NCBI GenBank assembly: GCA_013054445.1
Contig: JAAMPI010000033.1
Coordinates: 1 to 64,000, forward strand
Source: Cudoniella acicularis
Taxonomy: Eukaryota; Ascomycota; Leotiomycetes; Helotiales; Helotiaceae
DNA length: 64,000 bases
Direction of reading: 5' to 3'
The translations under genes were made by a program, and so were the position numbers. Under the pieces are notes generated by a model. It saw only the letters and a list, made by a program, of their open reading frames with translations. It was not told the DNA's origin and did not search any database. Shown here in pieces: positions 23,398-35,608 of the stretch (position 1 is its first letter; every line of letters begins with the position of its first letter).

Positions 23398-25349
23398 CCT
23401 ATTGTTACATGGTTGGTGATTTATGGATGGAAGTCGTACTGACAACACTTGACTGCTAATTTCGTTGAGAAGACTAAGGGGAAGTGAAGATATTTGGAGG
23501 TAAAGAAGATTTGAAATCCTTATCGGGCACGTAGATTTGGTATTTAGAAAGGAACCTTGAAGTGCGCCAAGGATGGGGTGATGGTATCATAAGTGGCAAG
23601 GATTCCCCGTGCCTTTAACATGAAGCTAAAATCGAGTCTGCGCCTTCGGGAGGGGAATAAATAATAACATTTGGCCACTTTGTATTAAAAAGACTTTATT
23701 TCTGTATATTCATAAAAAATCGATCTCATCTAGTTTTTACATTAAACTTATATTTAAAATTATTATTATTATTGTACGCACCGTATTTTAGCGTCTAAGC
23801 GAAAGGCAAGATTACCAAAACACTTCAAAGGTATAAAATAACTAATAGTAACTACGTTACTTAAAATAGTCAGACGAAAATAAATCTCCTATATGAAATG
23901 ATATCCATGAGTATTAAGTCCGTACCCCCCTATTTGGGCCACTCTTTTATGCCAAAAACAGCGATTTTAAGGTATTTATAACTTTACGAAAGCTTAATAT
24001 AATTATTTGAAATTTAAAATATAAGATATTTATATATAGATTACTTAATATAAAAATTTATACTTAATTTACATAGGGTATTAGTACTAAGCAAGGAGAA
24101 TACAACTTCGTGATTCTGTTATGCAAGGCATTATGCAAGATCATGCAACAGCGGCACATCGCCACAGCTGGAGTTGTATCAGGAACAAGGCTCATACCAA
24201 CGTTCGCTGCCCAAGGTTCTAGGATTATCGAAAAAAGACAAGGCAGACTCTTCTCGCTGACGGTGTGCTGATCAGGGGGCCGTTAGATGACTACTGTTCC
24301 GGCTGACGGTCGTGAGATTCATATAGCGATGACGTTATGCCGAGGACATAGTTGTGTTACGATTTGAGCACGGTAATCAGCAACGCAAGACGTATTTGGA
24401 CGCCAGCTGTATTGATGGCAGGGTATGGTTCCCGCGATTTGGGAAATTCATAGAGCAAGGAGGCTACAACGGGGAACGATCCTACCGATGTCCTGTTTGC
24501 TTAGCGTTAGAAACTTACGTACAGTAAGGCAACTTATATTTAGCGTTATTGATCTAGTAGCAGAGCTACGTTGGGCAAGGGGTTCGCATAAAGGCCTAGC
24601 CTACACTGATTAACTGGCAGATTTATGATAAGTATGGCAGCGCAGAGCCATGTCAGCCACAAAGTTGCATTTAGGATGGCTACCAATACTACGCTAGAGC
24701 TTGGTGCTTCTTGACAGGCCCTTGACGTTCATGCAATGATAGGGCTGCATCAGAAGACTTGTATGGCGGGCTGTTCGTGATTAGTATCAGGCAGAGGACA
24801 TTCATGCGTTAGGCTAATCCTTCTGAGCATTCAGATAATGAGCCAGTGAGGCAGACTTAAGCTGAGACGGAGGCAGAGGATTATTTTGTAGCTCAGATTA
24901 CCTCAGGCATGGGAGTGATTTAAGAGGCTTGCATAGCGTGATCCGTGAGGTTGCTTAGAAGGGGCAAAAGATGTATCAAGAACTAGCTTAATGTATCGCA
25001 GACAAGCCCTCCTCCGAAAATTTTGATGTTAGAATGATCTGGGGAGAGCGATTCGTCAAAAATGACCTCAATTTTGATTGGCGGGCCTTCGTAACACTTC
25101 GTGCTGCATATTTGTGCCCCAGAAATAGAGTACATTTTGAACACCCGAACAACGGCAGTGGAAAGAGCCGGCATGATCCCACCAAGGCTGATGTAAGGCG
25201 TCTTCGGGAAGCTTAGCGACAGAATTCTGAGCCTGCGGGCGTCCGCTCAAAAGTTGCTCATATAAATCCAAACCTTTACACACCATTTCGAATCTTTATA
25301 TCCTTTATACCATAATTAATATCACACGCTTCGTCACTCTCGTACTTTT
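23398..25349. other. AT-rich, decayed, no intact gene
   Basis: The part from about 23650 to 24100 is very AT-rich with TA steps. From 24120 to 24980 the base composition is more even and reads like a degraded element, with fragments of frame but many stops; no transposase, gag or pol motif could be recognised with confidence. Confidence 0.4.
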
Positions 25350-25590
25350 CTAAAAATTCTCCGCCGTGGTTAGTCCCAAATCCCGACCACAAACCGTAAA
25401 CTTCTCGGCAATGGCAATACCACTCTTCTGGGCGTATCGAAGAGTTCTTCCCTCTCGAGTGATATCTTCTCAAATAGCAGCCACCTGCTGTGGGCTCTGC
25501 AGCACTCTTCCAGCTCTTTCATATCGCCGCAGGGCAAGCTCGGAACCCATAAGGTGGGTATTGAGCTCAGATCGTGTTGGTATGAAAACT
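25350..25590 (-). pseudogene. Relic of an unrecognised helical protein
   Basis: On the minus strand one frame reads RSELNTHLMGSELALRRYER, then AGRVLQSPQQVAAI, TGA, EDITREGRTLRYAQKSG, then IAIAEKFTVCGRDLGLTTAE, and ends with TAG at 25352-25350. The stretch is strongly coding-like apart from one TGA in a position where CGA would be Arg. I do not recognise the family. No start exon is visible upstream, so this is a fragment. Confidence 0.4.
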
Positions 25591-27332
25591 ATGTCCCATC
25601 ATTTTACTATAGAGTGGCGATGAACAACAACACAGAGTCTATGGAAGGAGAATATACCAAGGTGCCACCGGAAGAGTTGTATTTGTCCCCGAAACCGCAC
25701 AGCTAGGGGACATAATCTGTATTTCTTTTTTTGGGGAGCTATACCATTTTTTTCTCCGCCTATTTGGGAGAACTCGGCTGAAAGAGGGAAACTAAGAGTA
25801 TGTCAACGACTGCTATCTTGATGAATATATAGAGGGCCGGGAATGCTACGAGTATAATGCGGATGGCACATCATGTGTACAGATATTTACTTTGCATTGG
25901 TCTGAGGGCAAGAATTTATTGCCAGAAAGACATCATGTGTTTGAGCGGCACATTGCTCCACAATACAGGCCGCACTTGACTCCTATGTTCAGCCGCCCCC
26001 CTTTAGCCCTTTTTCGATCACCCCTCGAGCATAATCCATTCACAAGGCCAAACATCTCCAGCGTGAACCATCGAGAGTCCAGGCTAAGAGGGACTGAAGG
26101 CAGTGACTCTAATATCGCGAGAAGAAATCTTGGGGGCGAAGTAACGACGAAGGCCATCACACAGTTTTCTTCGATTTCCTACGATTATACGGTGGCAGCG
26201 GAGGACGAGCGCCTTAGGGTGTACCGTAGTGGAAGTTCCATCGCATTCACAGCTGCGCACGGGAATCAGCAGACCATCTTGTGTACGGGTATCCATTTTT
26301 CAAACTCATAGACGCCTTGGAATTGTTTGAGGCTTTGGTATCCAAAGATAGCCGCCAATATCGTGGCCATAGTTGCCAAGATGTTGAGAAAGAGTGAGAG
26401 GAGAGCTAGCATATCGCTGAGTGGCATTACAGATGCTGAGAATTAATCAGTTCTAGTCTCTTCTGGCATACGTTTATAGTGAATTTCGTACATTTTGATG
26501 TTTACGTCCCACTGAATCGCGGCCTGCACTTGGAAAATTAACGAGATGACGGCGGATACAGCTTTGAACTTTAAGTATCGTTCGGCCATTCTTATAAAAG
26601 GACTGTCGACGTTGAGCAAGCTCAAGAGAGAAAAGTACTATCCGCGGTTACCAACATACAACCCCTTTAGCAAGGCACTCCGCATTCTCAACAGACCAAT
26701 GAAATAGAGTCGCTGTCTATATTCGTCAGAGTTGAGAAAGTACTATGTAAAGAAAAGGGCCAAGCCATCCATCCGGAGTCCAGCTTGTGGCAAGGCAGTT
26801 CAATATAAAAATGTTCAGTGTCAGAAACGAGCTTTGAAGCTGTTCGCCAAGGCTCACTGGCGCCGCTAGCGGCTCCTGCGGAGCCTTCTAGCTCTGCTAG
26901 TAAGCCTATTGGCTCACGACGCTTCCAAGCTCGTGTCAGAAATTGCCAAAAGCAGAAGCCAACGAGAAGGTAGTACTTTTGGTCTCCACAAGAGAAGCCG
27001 ACGCGGAATGTGAGAGGCGTCAGCCATAAGATGCTGATACGTTCGGCTGCATAGTAATTTTCCATGATTGGTTGTGTGCGACCTTCACTGTGGCCTCACC
27101 GCCAAAAGACTGCCTAAATAAAGCAGGGTAATAGGATGTGCCAGATAGTACTTTTGTGTGGCTGGGACCGACCTGTGCCTGGTGAGGCTTAGCGGCAGCC
27201 GCCTAGTCACCCATCGCATCCTTGTTTCACATTCATTTTTGGCTCTTCAAAAGGCATGATAACGGATAACTCATCTTCTTTCCTTTCACTCTCCTAATTA
27301 CGGGACACTCCCACGATACCACATCGATAAAG
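25591..27332. other. Unassigned region with weak frames
   Basis: Two modest open frames (25892-26311 plus; 26688-27065 minus, 125 codons, starting ATGGAAAATTACTATGC) occur without recognisable domains or clear introns. A perfect small palindrome GGCTCCTGCGGAGCC sits at about 26873-26887. The last 250 bases are probably the promoter of the Clr5 gene. Confidence 0.35.
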
Positions 27333-28540
27333 ATGGTAGATGAGGATTTTCAGTCTGGTCACAGACCAATGTCTCAGCCTTTCCAAGTGTTTCAGGCCGT
27401 GTCGTGGGCTCAGCCTTCTCCTCCAATGGATTTCACTACCAACAATCAACTTAGTCGGTTCACGGATTGCGCAGCCCAAGACTTGACTTTTGAAGATTTC
27501 GAAAACATCACGTCCGCCGGGGCAGGGGAATTCGATACGACGATGCTCTCATCGGGATTGCAGCAATCATTATTCAGGCCATTAATCGCACCACAGACAT
27601 GTTCGCTTGTCATGAATACTTTGTGTTCCGAGAAAGGACCCTCTTCTTTCATGGGGCCGACAGACAATCAGCCACAACACCCTCTTAGAGTCGTGCATCG
27701 AGCAGCACGAAAGCGCGCCCCAAAAGCCCCGACAATATCTCCAAAGAAATGGGAGCCTGCCGAGGGTCGGATTCGGCAGCTCTTCGTAGACGAGGAACGT
27801 ACTTATAAGGACGTTATGGCCACCGTCAACAAAGAGTTTGGATTCACAGCCAAGCAAGTCCTCGAAATCTGACTCTCTATTCATACTGATTTTGTGAATA
27901 GCGAGCGTCAGTATAAAGCCAAAATTCTGCAAATGAAGCTCAAGCGAAACGTGGAAGCGGCCAAACGAACCGCACTTATCCGACATATACAGTATCGAAA
28001 GGACACACTTAAGAAGGCGACAAAATATGTACGAGTTCATGGCCATAGAAAGCCACAAGCCATGGTACAACAATGGATGAAGGAGTACCCTATGACGAAG
28101 TGGCCCACTCCTTATCCTCCTCCGTCGCGTAAGTTAACGTCCGAAAGTATAAGGCACATTGACTAAGGCCTGCAGCACTCCCGAGTCAGATCAGCCTCCG
28201 GACCAGATCTCGCCTCGCGTCACCCACATCTTCAGTACTCACTGTATTTAATAGAAACATCCCTGGAACCCAGTCAGCGGTTGCAACAAGCCCAGTTATG
28301 GACACCCCTATCAAGAGACTTCTCAGCCACGCGCATGAGCCAAACATGGTCATTAAGTCAGAGCAGTGTGGTGCCATTCTCAACGATTTTCAGAAAATTC
28401 TGAGCGCTGGTCATGACATCCCAAAATGTGCATGGCATGACATGTGGAGTCCTGAGTTTGAGGAGTTCCTTGTAACTATTCGGAATTGGATGAATCTTAC
28501 TAGAAAGATTTGGCTGGGCAAAGAAACACAAGGTAGATAA
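27333..28540 (+). CDS. Clr5-domain protein (5' part of a Clr5/ankyrin gene)
   Basis: Exons 27333-27857, 27906-28128, 28176-28532 (continuing) or to a stop at 28538-28540. Introns are 27858-27905 (GTCCTC..CGAG, weak donor) and 28129-28175 (GTAAGT..GCAG). Seen: a low-complexity N-terminus to about 135, then the Clr5 domain KKWEPAEGRIRQLFVDEERT, YKDVMATVNKEFGFTAKQ, RQYKAKILQMKLKRN (about 138-195), a basic region, and an acidic/aromatic tail DMWSPEFEEFLVTIRNWMN. Family knowledge: Clr5 is a small helical, probably DNA-binding domain at the N-terminus of many Pezizomycotina proteins, frequently followed by ankyrin-like repeats. A GTAGAT donor at 28533 joined to TTTTAG at 28689 keeps the frame (G|CC) and would fuse this to the ankyrin part. 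If not spliced, the protein ends at GKETQGR. Confidence 0.7.
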
Positions 28541-28689
28541 GTATAATGCACTCTTAAAGGGGAGTGCTAAAAGTAATCGCGCAGAGTCGATCCGCCTCAA
28601 GCCCTGTACTGACAGCAGGATCATCAAGGGCTCGTCTAGAGTTATCCACCGGTGTAGGACCTAGAGAACTTCGTATGGGAGAGTTTTAG

Positions 28690-30556
28690 CCATTTTCGAG
28701 CAATTGCAACCTTCTTCAGAGCACAATTCTGTACAAGAGGAGCTCTCGATACAAAGGCCGATTACCGCACAGATTGTAATACACCCCAATAGCAGTTGCG
28801 TCCCTCCTTATCGAATTGTTCTTGATTTGGATCCACACCTCAACCCCTCGGCAAGGATCACTTACCAGGCAATAATTCCAAATAGCTCTGAAGTCTTCCA
28901 TATCATAGAGTACGGCGAACTTGAAGATCTGTTGAGAGCGTTTGACAATAAAACAGCTAGCCTAACGGATCGGGATGAAGAAGGTAGATCACTTTTTAAT
29001 GTAAGTCAAGTTACCTTAAGCTTTCTGACTTAGCTGATGGACAGTATGCTAAATAATATCACCGAGTCGACTTCGTTAGATTCTTGCTCAAAAATGGGTT
29101 TGACCCCAATGCAATTGAGTGTGATGGAGGAGATGGCAACCTAAGGTACAATACTCTCCTACTATTTCCTATGTCAAACATTATAAGAGGAATAATGATT
29201 AATATAGGCCCGTGTTTCAAATACAATGCGGGAATGCATCTGACCTTTTCAGCCTGAAGGAAGATGATAGCTTCCACAATGCATCTGAGTGTTGCAGGCT
29301 AATGCTAGAAACTGGCGCAGACTTTGAGATGCGAGGTGAGGAAATCAGCAACTTTGAATGGATCCTCGTCAGTGAAAGTTCTGTAAGTTCAAGACACCAT
29401 TGAACGATGTTTGATATCTTAATCTGATGCTAAATAGACCTTGCTAAAACATGTCATTCAATACGGGAGACCCTTCCTTCATCCTTATATCCAATGGTAT
29501 CAATTTTGGCCCTTGCTTAAACTTGCAGATTATTCTGGCTATGGATACTGCGAATCTTTTCATGTCCTCGAGAAAGCAATCATTCTTCTCAAATGGGGGG
29601 CTGAGATTTCATGTAAAGATTCTGAAGGCAGTACAGTTCTACACAAGGTTCTGCGTTCTTATCGCAGAAGACCGGCGAACCGTAGTCGTTCAGAAAAAGA
29701 ACCAGTAGAACTACTGGAAGTGTTTATCGCGGCGGGTGCTGATGTATACGCGCTAAACAAGTCGGGATACTCTGCCTCCAGAACTGCCAGGGAATATGGT
29801 CGAGAAGAAGAATGGTCGGAAGCACTCGAGTTTTGCGGGTTCGACTTTAAAGAGGTTATGAATCGAACCATGCCAAAGCACAAGCAATACACTGGGCCGC
29901 GTCAGACTCCGAAATCTGCCTTTGAGGAATATTATCGACAGTGGGACGAAAATAAATGGGACGAAAAGATGACTAGGCTTGAAAAAGTTGATATTAAGGA
30001 GGTGGAAAACAGGGAGGAAAAATGCAACAACCAGTTTGAGGATATCAGCGATGAGAGTGAATGCTGGTGTGAGGATGACGGCGAGGATGAACACAGGCTG
30101 GAGGGCCAACTGAAGTGCTATTGCACACCAGAGGCTGCGACAGTGGCGTCTAGAAACACGGATGGTGATGGCAACGACCGAATAGACGACTTGGTAGATG
30201 ATCACTACGACCTCGGGCACGCGCACCACGCCGAGCATGGAAATGAGACAGGAGAAGACATGCTCATGGCCCAAACAGATCACGTGAGCTCAATGGACCA
30301 GGGCATAGCGATTACCTTCGAAGGAACGGACCATGATGGCAATAATACTCTCCGAACCGCTACAAGACACCTATATGACCCTATGCTCAACGATGAAGCA
30401 GAAAGTACAACTGGGTCCTGGAGATGTGGCGCCATGGATTATCGAAGAAACCTGGATCAGACGAGTTTGGCTGAAGGAGACTACTTCGAGGAGATGGAAG
30501 CGGTACTTGAGGACCCTTTCCAGACTGAGTTTGATGCCTTCATGGCCTCTGATTAG
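28690..30556 (+). pseudogene. Ankyrin-repeat 3' part of the Clr5/ankyrin gene, with a premature stop
   Basis: Exons 28690-29000, 29045-29145, 29208-29382 and 29438-30556, joined by introns with GTAAGT, GTACAA and GTAAGT donors. Seen: SYQ-type beta region (ARITYQAIIPNSSEVFHIIE), then ankyrin units LLRAFDNKTASLTDRDEEGR, RVDFVRFLLKNGFDPNAIEC, CRLMLETGADFEMR, KAIILLKWGAEISCKDSEGS and LLEVFIAAGADVYALNKSGY. A long acidic, low-complexity tail from about 29860 is rich in Asp/Glu/His. Odd: after the splice at 29044/29045 the frame reads YAK, TAA (29054-29056), YHRVDF; CAA (Gln) would restore it, so one C-to-T change is enough. Everything after it is open to 30556, so the lesion looks young or is a sequencing error. 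No ATG lies at the beginning of this part, supporting its origin as exons of the gene starting at 27333. Confidence 0.7.
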
Positions 30557-31232
30557 AAATCCTTTCAAAGTAAAGAGGAGAATTTGTGTCACTTCTGGTT
30601 AACTGTGTTGATTGAATGGGCTTTACATCTGTCCTTTTATCCTCCCCTAAAGTCATTTGAAATAAATCTCTATTATACTATGAGTAATTGTGAACTATTT
30701 CGAGTTTGAAGAATTCCTACCACGCAGAAAATAACCGATCGAGCATAGTTACCTAGATAGTAAATTTATCTATATCCATGAGTCAATCACGAAAACTTTC
30801 ACCGTCTGTATTTGGTATAGCATATAATGACTCTCGCCAATCTCTGGGGTAGCTTTTGATGCCACATGTTTCGGCAAATAGGAGTGCGACTTGGAGAATA
30901 TTTCGTGGTAAACAAGACGAACTCGCCGATCTCTACATATTTTCGTATTGGGGTATCAAAAATGTACTACAAATCAAGGCGAGGTGATTCCGGATCATCG
31001 TGTTGAGGAAGCGATTCCAGGTCACGTGCTCAGGGGTCGCCATCCGAAGTGTTGAAGTGTGTGCCTGGAAGCCTGAGGCTACTATAGCACCTAGCACGTG
31101 TTTCAGGGCACGTCTCACTTGTAGTCTAGAGATGTGGCCCGACGACCTGATCTTTGATTCTATACAGTTGATAATATACTTGATTTACTCTAATTGAGCC
31201 CTCCGGACGATCCCTGTGTTCCTATTGCTTGT
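30557..31232. other. Spacer before transposon cluster
   Basis: Moderately AT-rich; no coding or repeat signal seen. Ends at the LTR-like segment. Confidence 0.45.
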
Positions 31233-31527
31233 GTTGATGATACCACTCATCCGACCAGCGAAATCTAATACGAAGGATTCTAAAGGAAGTGGCGATGATG
31301 GACATTTCTAATCATACTTCTAGAACCTACGGTGTCATCGATCACATGGGCCGAGGCATAGGTTATTACTGTAGTTTAGGCGTAGGAAGATGAGTAGGAA
31401 CCTCGGTAGCATGTGGGCACCGGAGGCCTATAAATAAGGGACACTGCTCCCACCAAAAGCTGTTCTGTAGACTAGACAATACACACTCCTTTAGCAACTC
31501 ACTTCACACATATCCTCAGTCGCAACA
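31233..31527 (+). mobile_element. Solo-LTR-like segment
   Basis: About 295 bp starting TGTTGATGAT and ending CGCAACA. It carries TATAAATAAGGG (about 31430) followed some 25-30 bases later by a likely start region and CA-rich leader, as in Gypsy-type LTRs of ascomycetes. No gag or pol sequence is attached; the Tc1 relic follows at once. No target duplication was found, so the boundaries are tentative. Confidence 0.45.
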
Positions 31528-32296
31528 TAATAGCCCCCTATATTATGACCGAGAACCTCCCCGACCTATAAACAGACCTTATATAATTCGTACAGCGCTT
31601 TTCGTCTACCTGCTATATAACCTAGATCCTTCTACTCTTCTCAATCTTAAACATAGCTTTATCGACCAGATCACCTTCTACTAGTCGCCCCCGGGCATGC
31701 CATCACCCCAATAGGCTATATAGTCCGACATCCCCCATCACCGGTGTTCTCGTGCGAAAGCTAATCGCTTCCTGGCTTGTTTACGTGAAATATAAGGGCG
31801 GGGGTATATAATATAGCGGCGATAGCCTATACAGCGAAGTTCTCGACAGATAGTTCGAATAGAGGCTTCTACCCCTAGCTAGGTTTTAACCCTACGAAAA
31901 TAATAGCCGGCGTGTCGACTAGTCTCTTAAGATATAGCGAATATAGCGGCAGATCTCTCTTCTAGATATCAAGCAAGGTTTATAAACTTTGCCTTTTCGG
32001 TCTTAGCGACTCGATTCTTACTTTAAAATACGTCGAATAGTGGTTCGTGATATACTAGTCTTTTTCACGATTTCGCGCTATAAAAATCTATCGTGTTACT
32101 AGCTTCGTATAATTACGCGTATAGGAGTAGGCCATTCACCGTTTTCGGTCTTCTAGAGAGGACTTGAGAGGATAGAATCGTGCATCTTAAAGATAAAGAT
32201 ATTTGAGTTAGTGGTTGGTTTAAAATCAATTAAATAAGAGAGAAGGTAGGAGGTTGGGGGACGCGACGTGTCTCGCTTAGGTGGGCCTACTCTGAC
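31528..32296 (-). mobile_element. Second Tc1/mariner relic, left end lost
   Basis: The segment 31545-31870 aligns by eye to 13550-13880 of the first Tc1 element (shared phrases such as GCGCTTTTCGTC, CTATATAGTCCGACATCCCC and CGAAGTTCTCGAC), in the same orientation. It diverges strongly further right, so it is a relative rather than a copy. There is no open frame, and TA-rich changes are abundant. The left end is replaced by the LTR; the right end stops about where the MITE starts. Confidence 0.6.
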
Positions 32297-32299
32297 GTT

Positions 32300-32573
32300 A
32301 CGAGCCTGGTGAGATAAGTCTAAGTTTTCAGGGCATTTTACTAGTAAATCTTAATTAAAGAATTGTAAACTTTTAAATATTAGTGAATAAAAAGAAACTT
32401 TACTCTCTATATCCCTGGAATATAAGTGTTTTTTTTTTAATTATTTCTAGTTATTTTATAATATTCAAGTGATCGCGATAAATTTGGGTTTAGAAGCCTT
32501 CAAGGTGGGGTAGTGAAGCCTGAAAAACGCTTAAATATGCCCTGAAAACGTAGACTTAGCTGCCCAGGCTTGT
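32300..32573. mobile_element. MITE copy 1 (274 bp)
   Basis: Starts ACGAGCCTGGTGAGATAAGT and ends with an imperfect reverse complement (..GGCTTGT). It matches the segment 45191-45464 along its whole length with the same size. It has no coding capacity. See the pair under findings. Confidence 0.75.
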
Positions 32574-33972
32574 TCTTTGCACAGCCACCCAGCCCTTGGT
32601 TACAACCTGTGGAGTTTTGGTTAGATGCTAGGGGAAAGCCAGAGGTGTAAACCATGGAGCTTGTGGTTACAGGTACGTGGAAGAAAACAAAAATAATTCA
32701 AGTGTCATTTACTTCCGAGCATTTTGGAGGCCCTCGGGGGGGGGGTTCCTTTTTTAACCGAACCCTGTTTGTGAAGCTACATGCATCTGACTTCATTCCT
32801 TTTGAGTTTACTAGTCTATCCCGAAATTCCGACAGCAAGTATTCTGGAAGGATGTGAATTCAGCAGGGTAAAATGTTCGATTTTAAAGTCCCCGATCCCC
32901 GGAGACTCTAATAAATATTGTTTGCGACCTGCAGGAGACACTCATTAACCACTGTATTACAGACTTGGACACAGGGAAGGAAACAGATGGCGAAATGTAT
33001 GACAGGAAAATAATTTCTTCGAGTTGACATCTAGAACGTTGACGGCAAAAAATCCTCAGGGAAGTCCCGAAGATCACTGTAATGAAACAGTTGGACCCAG
33101 TCAAGAAGCGTCACTTGATGGTCTCAAGCTGTAGTCTTAAACCTTATAGAACAGCATTGAATCAGTGTGCCATAATATTTTTGCGCGTACATACTGGTAA
33201 GCTTAGATAGTTGCCCCTGGATCACTTTAGCGAATCCAATCGCTCTACTAAAATTCAAGTCAGAGATTCACAATTCGTGTCGCAAACTCTGCACGGTAGA
33301 AACAAGTGCTCTCACTTGAATCGGGAGGTATTTTAGTGACACTGTCACGGGTACATTGCCACTACGAGGTAAGGAATACCATAGGAGGGGGGCAAAGGAC
33401 AAAAGAATTCTAGATTGAAGTTGGAATGGTGGTCAGACGAAATTGAGAATCGGTATTTATGGAGAAAACGATTCGAAATCGAAATTGGAATGAAAGTTTA
33501 ACTATGTGTAGGTGCTCCTTGCTCCTCCCGTAGCAGTTTCGCGGAACCCCACTGAACACTTGAAAATAACTATATGACATGTATTTCGAAGAAGAAATAA
33601 ATGGCCAGAGCAAACGGATAGAGAAACGATTTTGCCATAGTGCATTTTTAATAACGAATAACAAAAAATATGGTGCTTTGTTCCCGAAGTGGTATACACA
33701 CTTGGGAGAAACGCCAGTAACTTGGAAACCTACATCTCTCCGACAATTATTTAGAGGCATTCTAGGTAAACCCTAAGGCGTGATTCGTGAAAGACTTGAT
33801 TAAAATACCACGCTTGTAAATACTGGTCCACGATTTTCAAATATAAACACACGAAATTAAAAACAACTAAAAAATCTATATAGGCTTCGCAAAAATGCAA
33901 ACGCAATAATGAACCCGTATGAAACTTTCAACATACCACTAAACACGGACTGTCCTACCCTCCACGTCAAAC
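32574..33972. other. Gene-free spacer
   Basis: Only short frames on either strand and a G-run at 32738-32746. Nothing recognisable. Confidence 0.45.
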
Positions 33973-34527
33973 CTACTGCACATTGAAACTTTCCACCAAC
34001 TGCGCAGCTACACACCCATCCGGTGCGCCACCATCCGCCTTAAACACCCCCCACTTAAGCGCAAACCTATCGACCCCATCCAACGTCTCATTACAAGCAA
34101 AGAAACTCTCAAGCGTCGCATCCAACTTTGCAGTAATAACCCCATTACTCTCCCCAAAACCCGTATTGCCATTCTCTCCAAAAATAGCAGTGACAGGAAC
34201 GGTATAGCCGTAATTATCGCCAACGGAGGGGAAGGACATGCTGTAGGGTGTTCCAAGGGGATATCCGTAGACAGAAGGTGTGAAGATGAGGAGTGTGTTG
34301 TTGAGGTAGGCGGGTGTGCCTGGGTAGGTGCATTGGCGCTCGAATATTAGGTCCATAATGCCGATTGTCGAGCTTTGGATGGCGTTTAGACTGAGGTGAA
34401 GGTAATTTACTGCGTTGAGGGCGAGAGAGAAGTTGCTGCGTTGAGTGGTGTCTCTAGTGCGGCTTGGGAGGGCTGATGTTAGGGCTGCGAGGCCGAGCGT
34501 GAGGGTTGAGAGGGTGAAGAAGACCAT
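33973..34527 (-). CDS. Small secreted protein, unknown function
   Basis: Single exon, 184 aa, ATG at 34527. Seen: signal peptide MVFFTLSTLTLGLAALTSAL with cleavage likely before PSRTR, then a mature chain with three Cys (in RQCTYP, FACNE and DGCVA), several N-glycosylation sites (NFS, NNT, NET) and a beta-rich pattern (NYGYTVPVTAIFGENGNTGF). There is no membrane anchor. I do not recognise a named domain; the fold pattern and length recall ascomycete cell-surface or effector-like secreted proteins. It stands alone between gene-free segments. The continuous 184-codon frame with a clear leader makes a real gene likely. Confidence 0.75.
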   Translation of the reverse strand: MVFFTLSTLTLGLAALTSALPSRTRDTTQRSNFSLALNAVNYLHLSLNAIQSSTIGIMDLIFERQCTYPGTPAYLNNTLLIFTPSVYGYPLGTPYSMSFPSVGDNYGYTVPVTAIFGENGNTGFGESNGVITAKLDATLESFFACNETLDGVDRFALKWGVFKADGGAPDGCVAAQLVESFNVQ

Positions 34528-35608
34528 TTTGATGGTTTGTTTCGGGAGAGAAAGGTGTATGAAGATTTGAGAAATGAAATATGTTTGAGGGTTATGAAAT
34601 ATGGCAACCAGCTGTTTCTTCTATTGATGTGATCAGAGATGAGTGATTGGGATTAATGGAAATGTTAAGATGATCCAGCGTCTGTTCATATAAAAAATTT
34701 CCAAGTTTGACCACCTAGTATTACACGATTGGACTTTTCATTTTCGGAATTTACCTGCGAACACGGAAACGTCACATTGGATATTTTCGTACATGCAAGT
34801 CCTGAAAACTTGTAGTCCCGGAGTTGTGGCTGTGAACGGGTGACGGGAGTGGTAGCACCGTAGTACCCACAGATTCGGCATTCTCGAAAGGGTAAGGTTA
34901 ATTCAGTCGGCACAGTTCGGACAGCGCTCGAAGTAGGCTCGAGGCCGGGAGACGGACATAAAAATTATGAAGCTTATAGAAGGTGCTTGGTGAGGGTTCT
35001 TTCTAGAGACGCTATCGTATGAAGAAGGTGGCGCAATGTGCCGTAAGGAAACCTTTCGCATTACACGAAGTCCCCGCGATGATCTCTTGAGAGGAATCAT
35101 GTGGATCGAGGTTGCCGAGTTTCCAGGCTAGATGACCAATAATTCTTTTCTCCGTTAATTTATAATTGAATAAGATTGAGTGTGACGCTCTTCCTGTTCA
35201 TATTGCAGTAAATAAAGTGGGTGGTAATTCGGTATTGCTGTCGTAATGGAATTGCATTCATGAGTTACTCATCTGGGTTATCTTCGTAAAAAAAGTTCTG
35301 GAGGTGACTTGGGTTGCGTAAAGGCGACAATTGGGAAAAATTAAGAAATCGTCATTCTTAATTGTCCTTTTTCAGACAAGGGTTTGATTTGTCTAAAGCT
35401 GCGCGGGTCGAATTAGAAGAGTGCATAAAACAAGGAAGGGGCAGCTCCGGCGGACATCTTACCGTAGAGAATGTATACACTCCCGTGACATGAATAGCTT
35501 CTGCCAGCGCCAAAATGCATGACACCCAAACTCCCATTACCCATGCATCGAGAGTGACATCCACATCCAGTACAGTACTCGGCAAAATGTTTTCGAAAGT
35601 CTCATCAG
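34528..35608. other. Spacer
   Basis: Promoter side of the secreted-protein gene, then unassigned sequence up to the 3' end of the RPC17 gene. No signal seen. Confidence 0.45.

Noticed and set aside
26873..26887. Perfect palindrome GGCTCCTGCGGAGCC as terminator or origin
   Set aside because: Too short and isolated; fungal genes do not use hairpin terminators.
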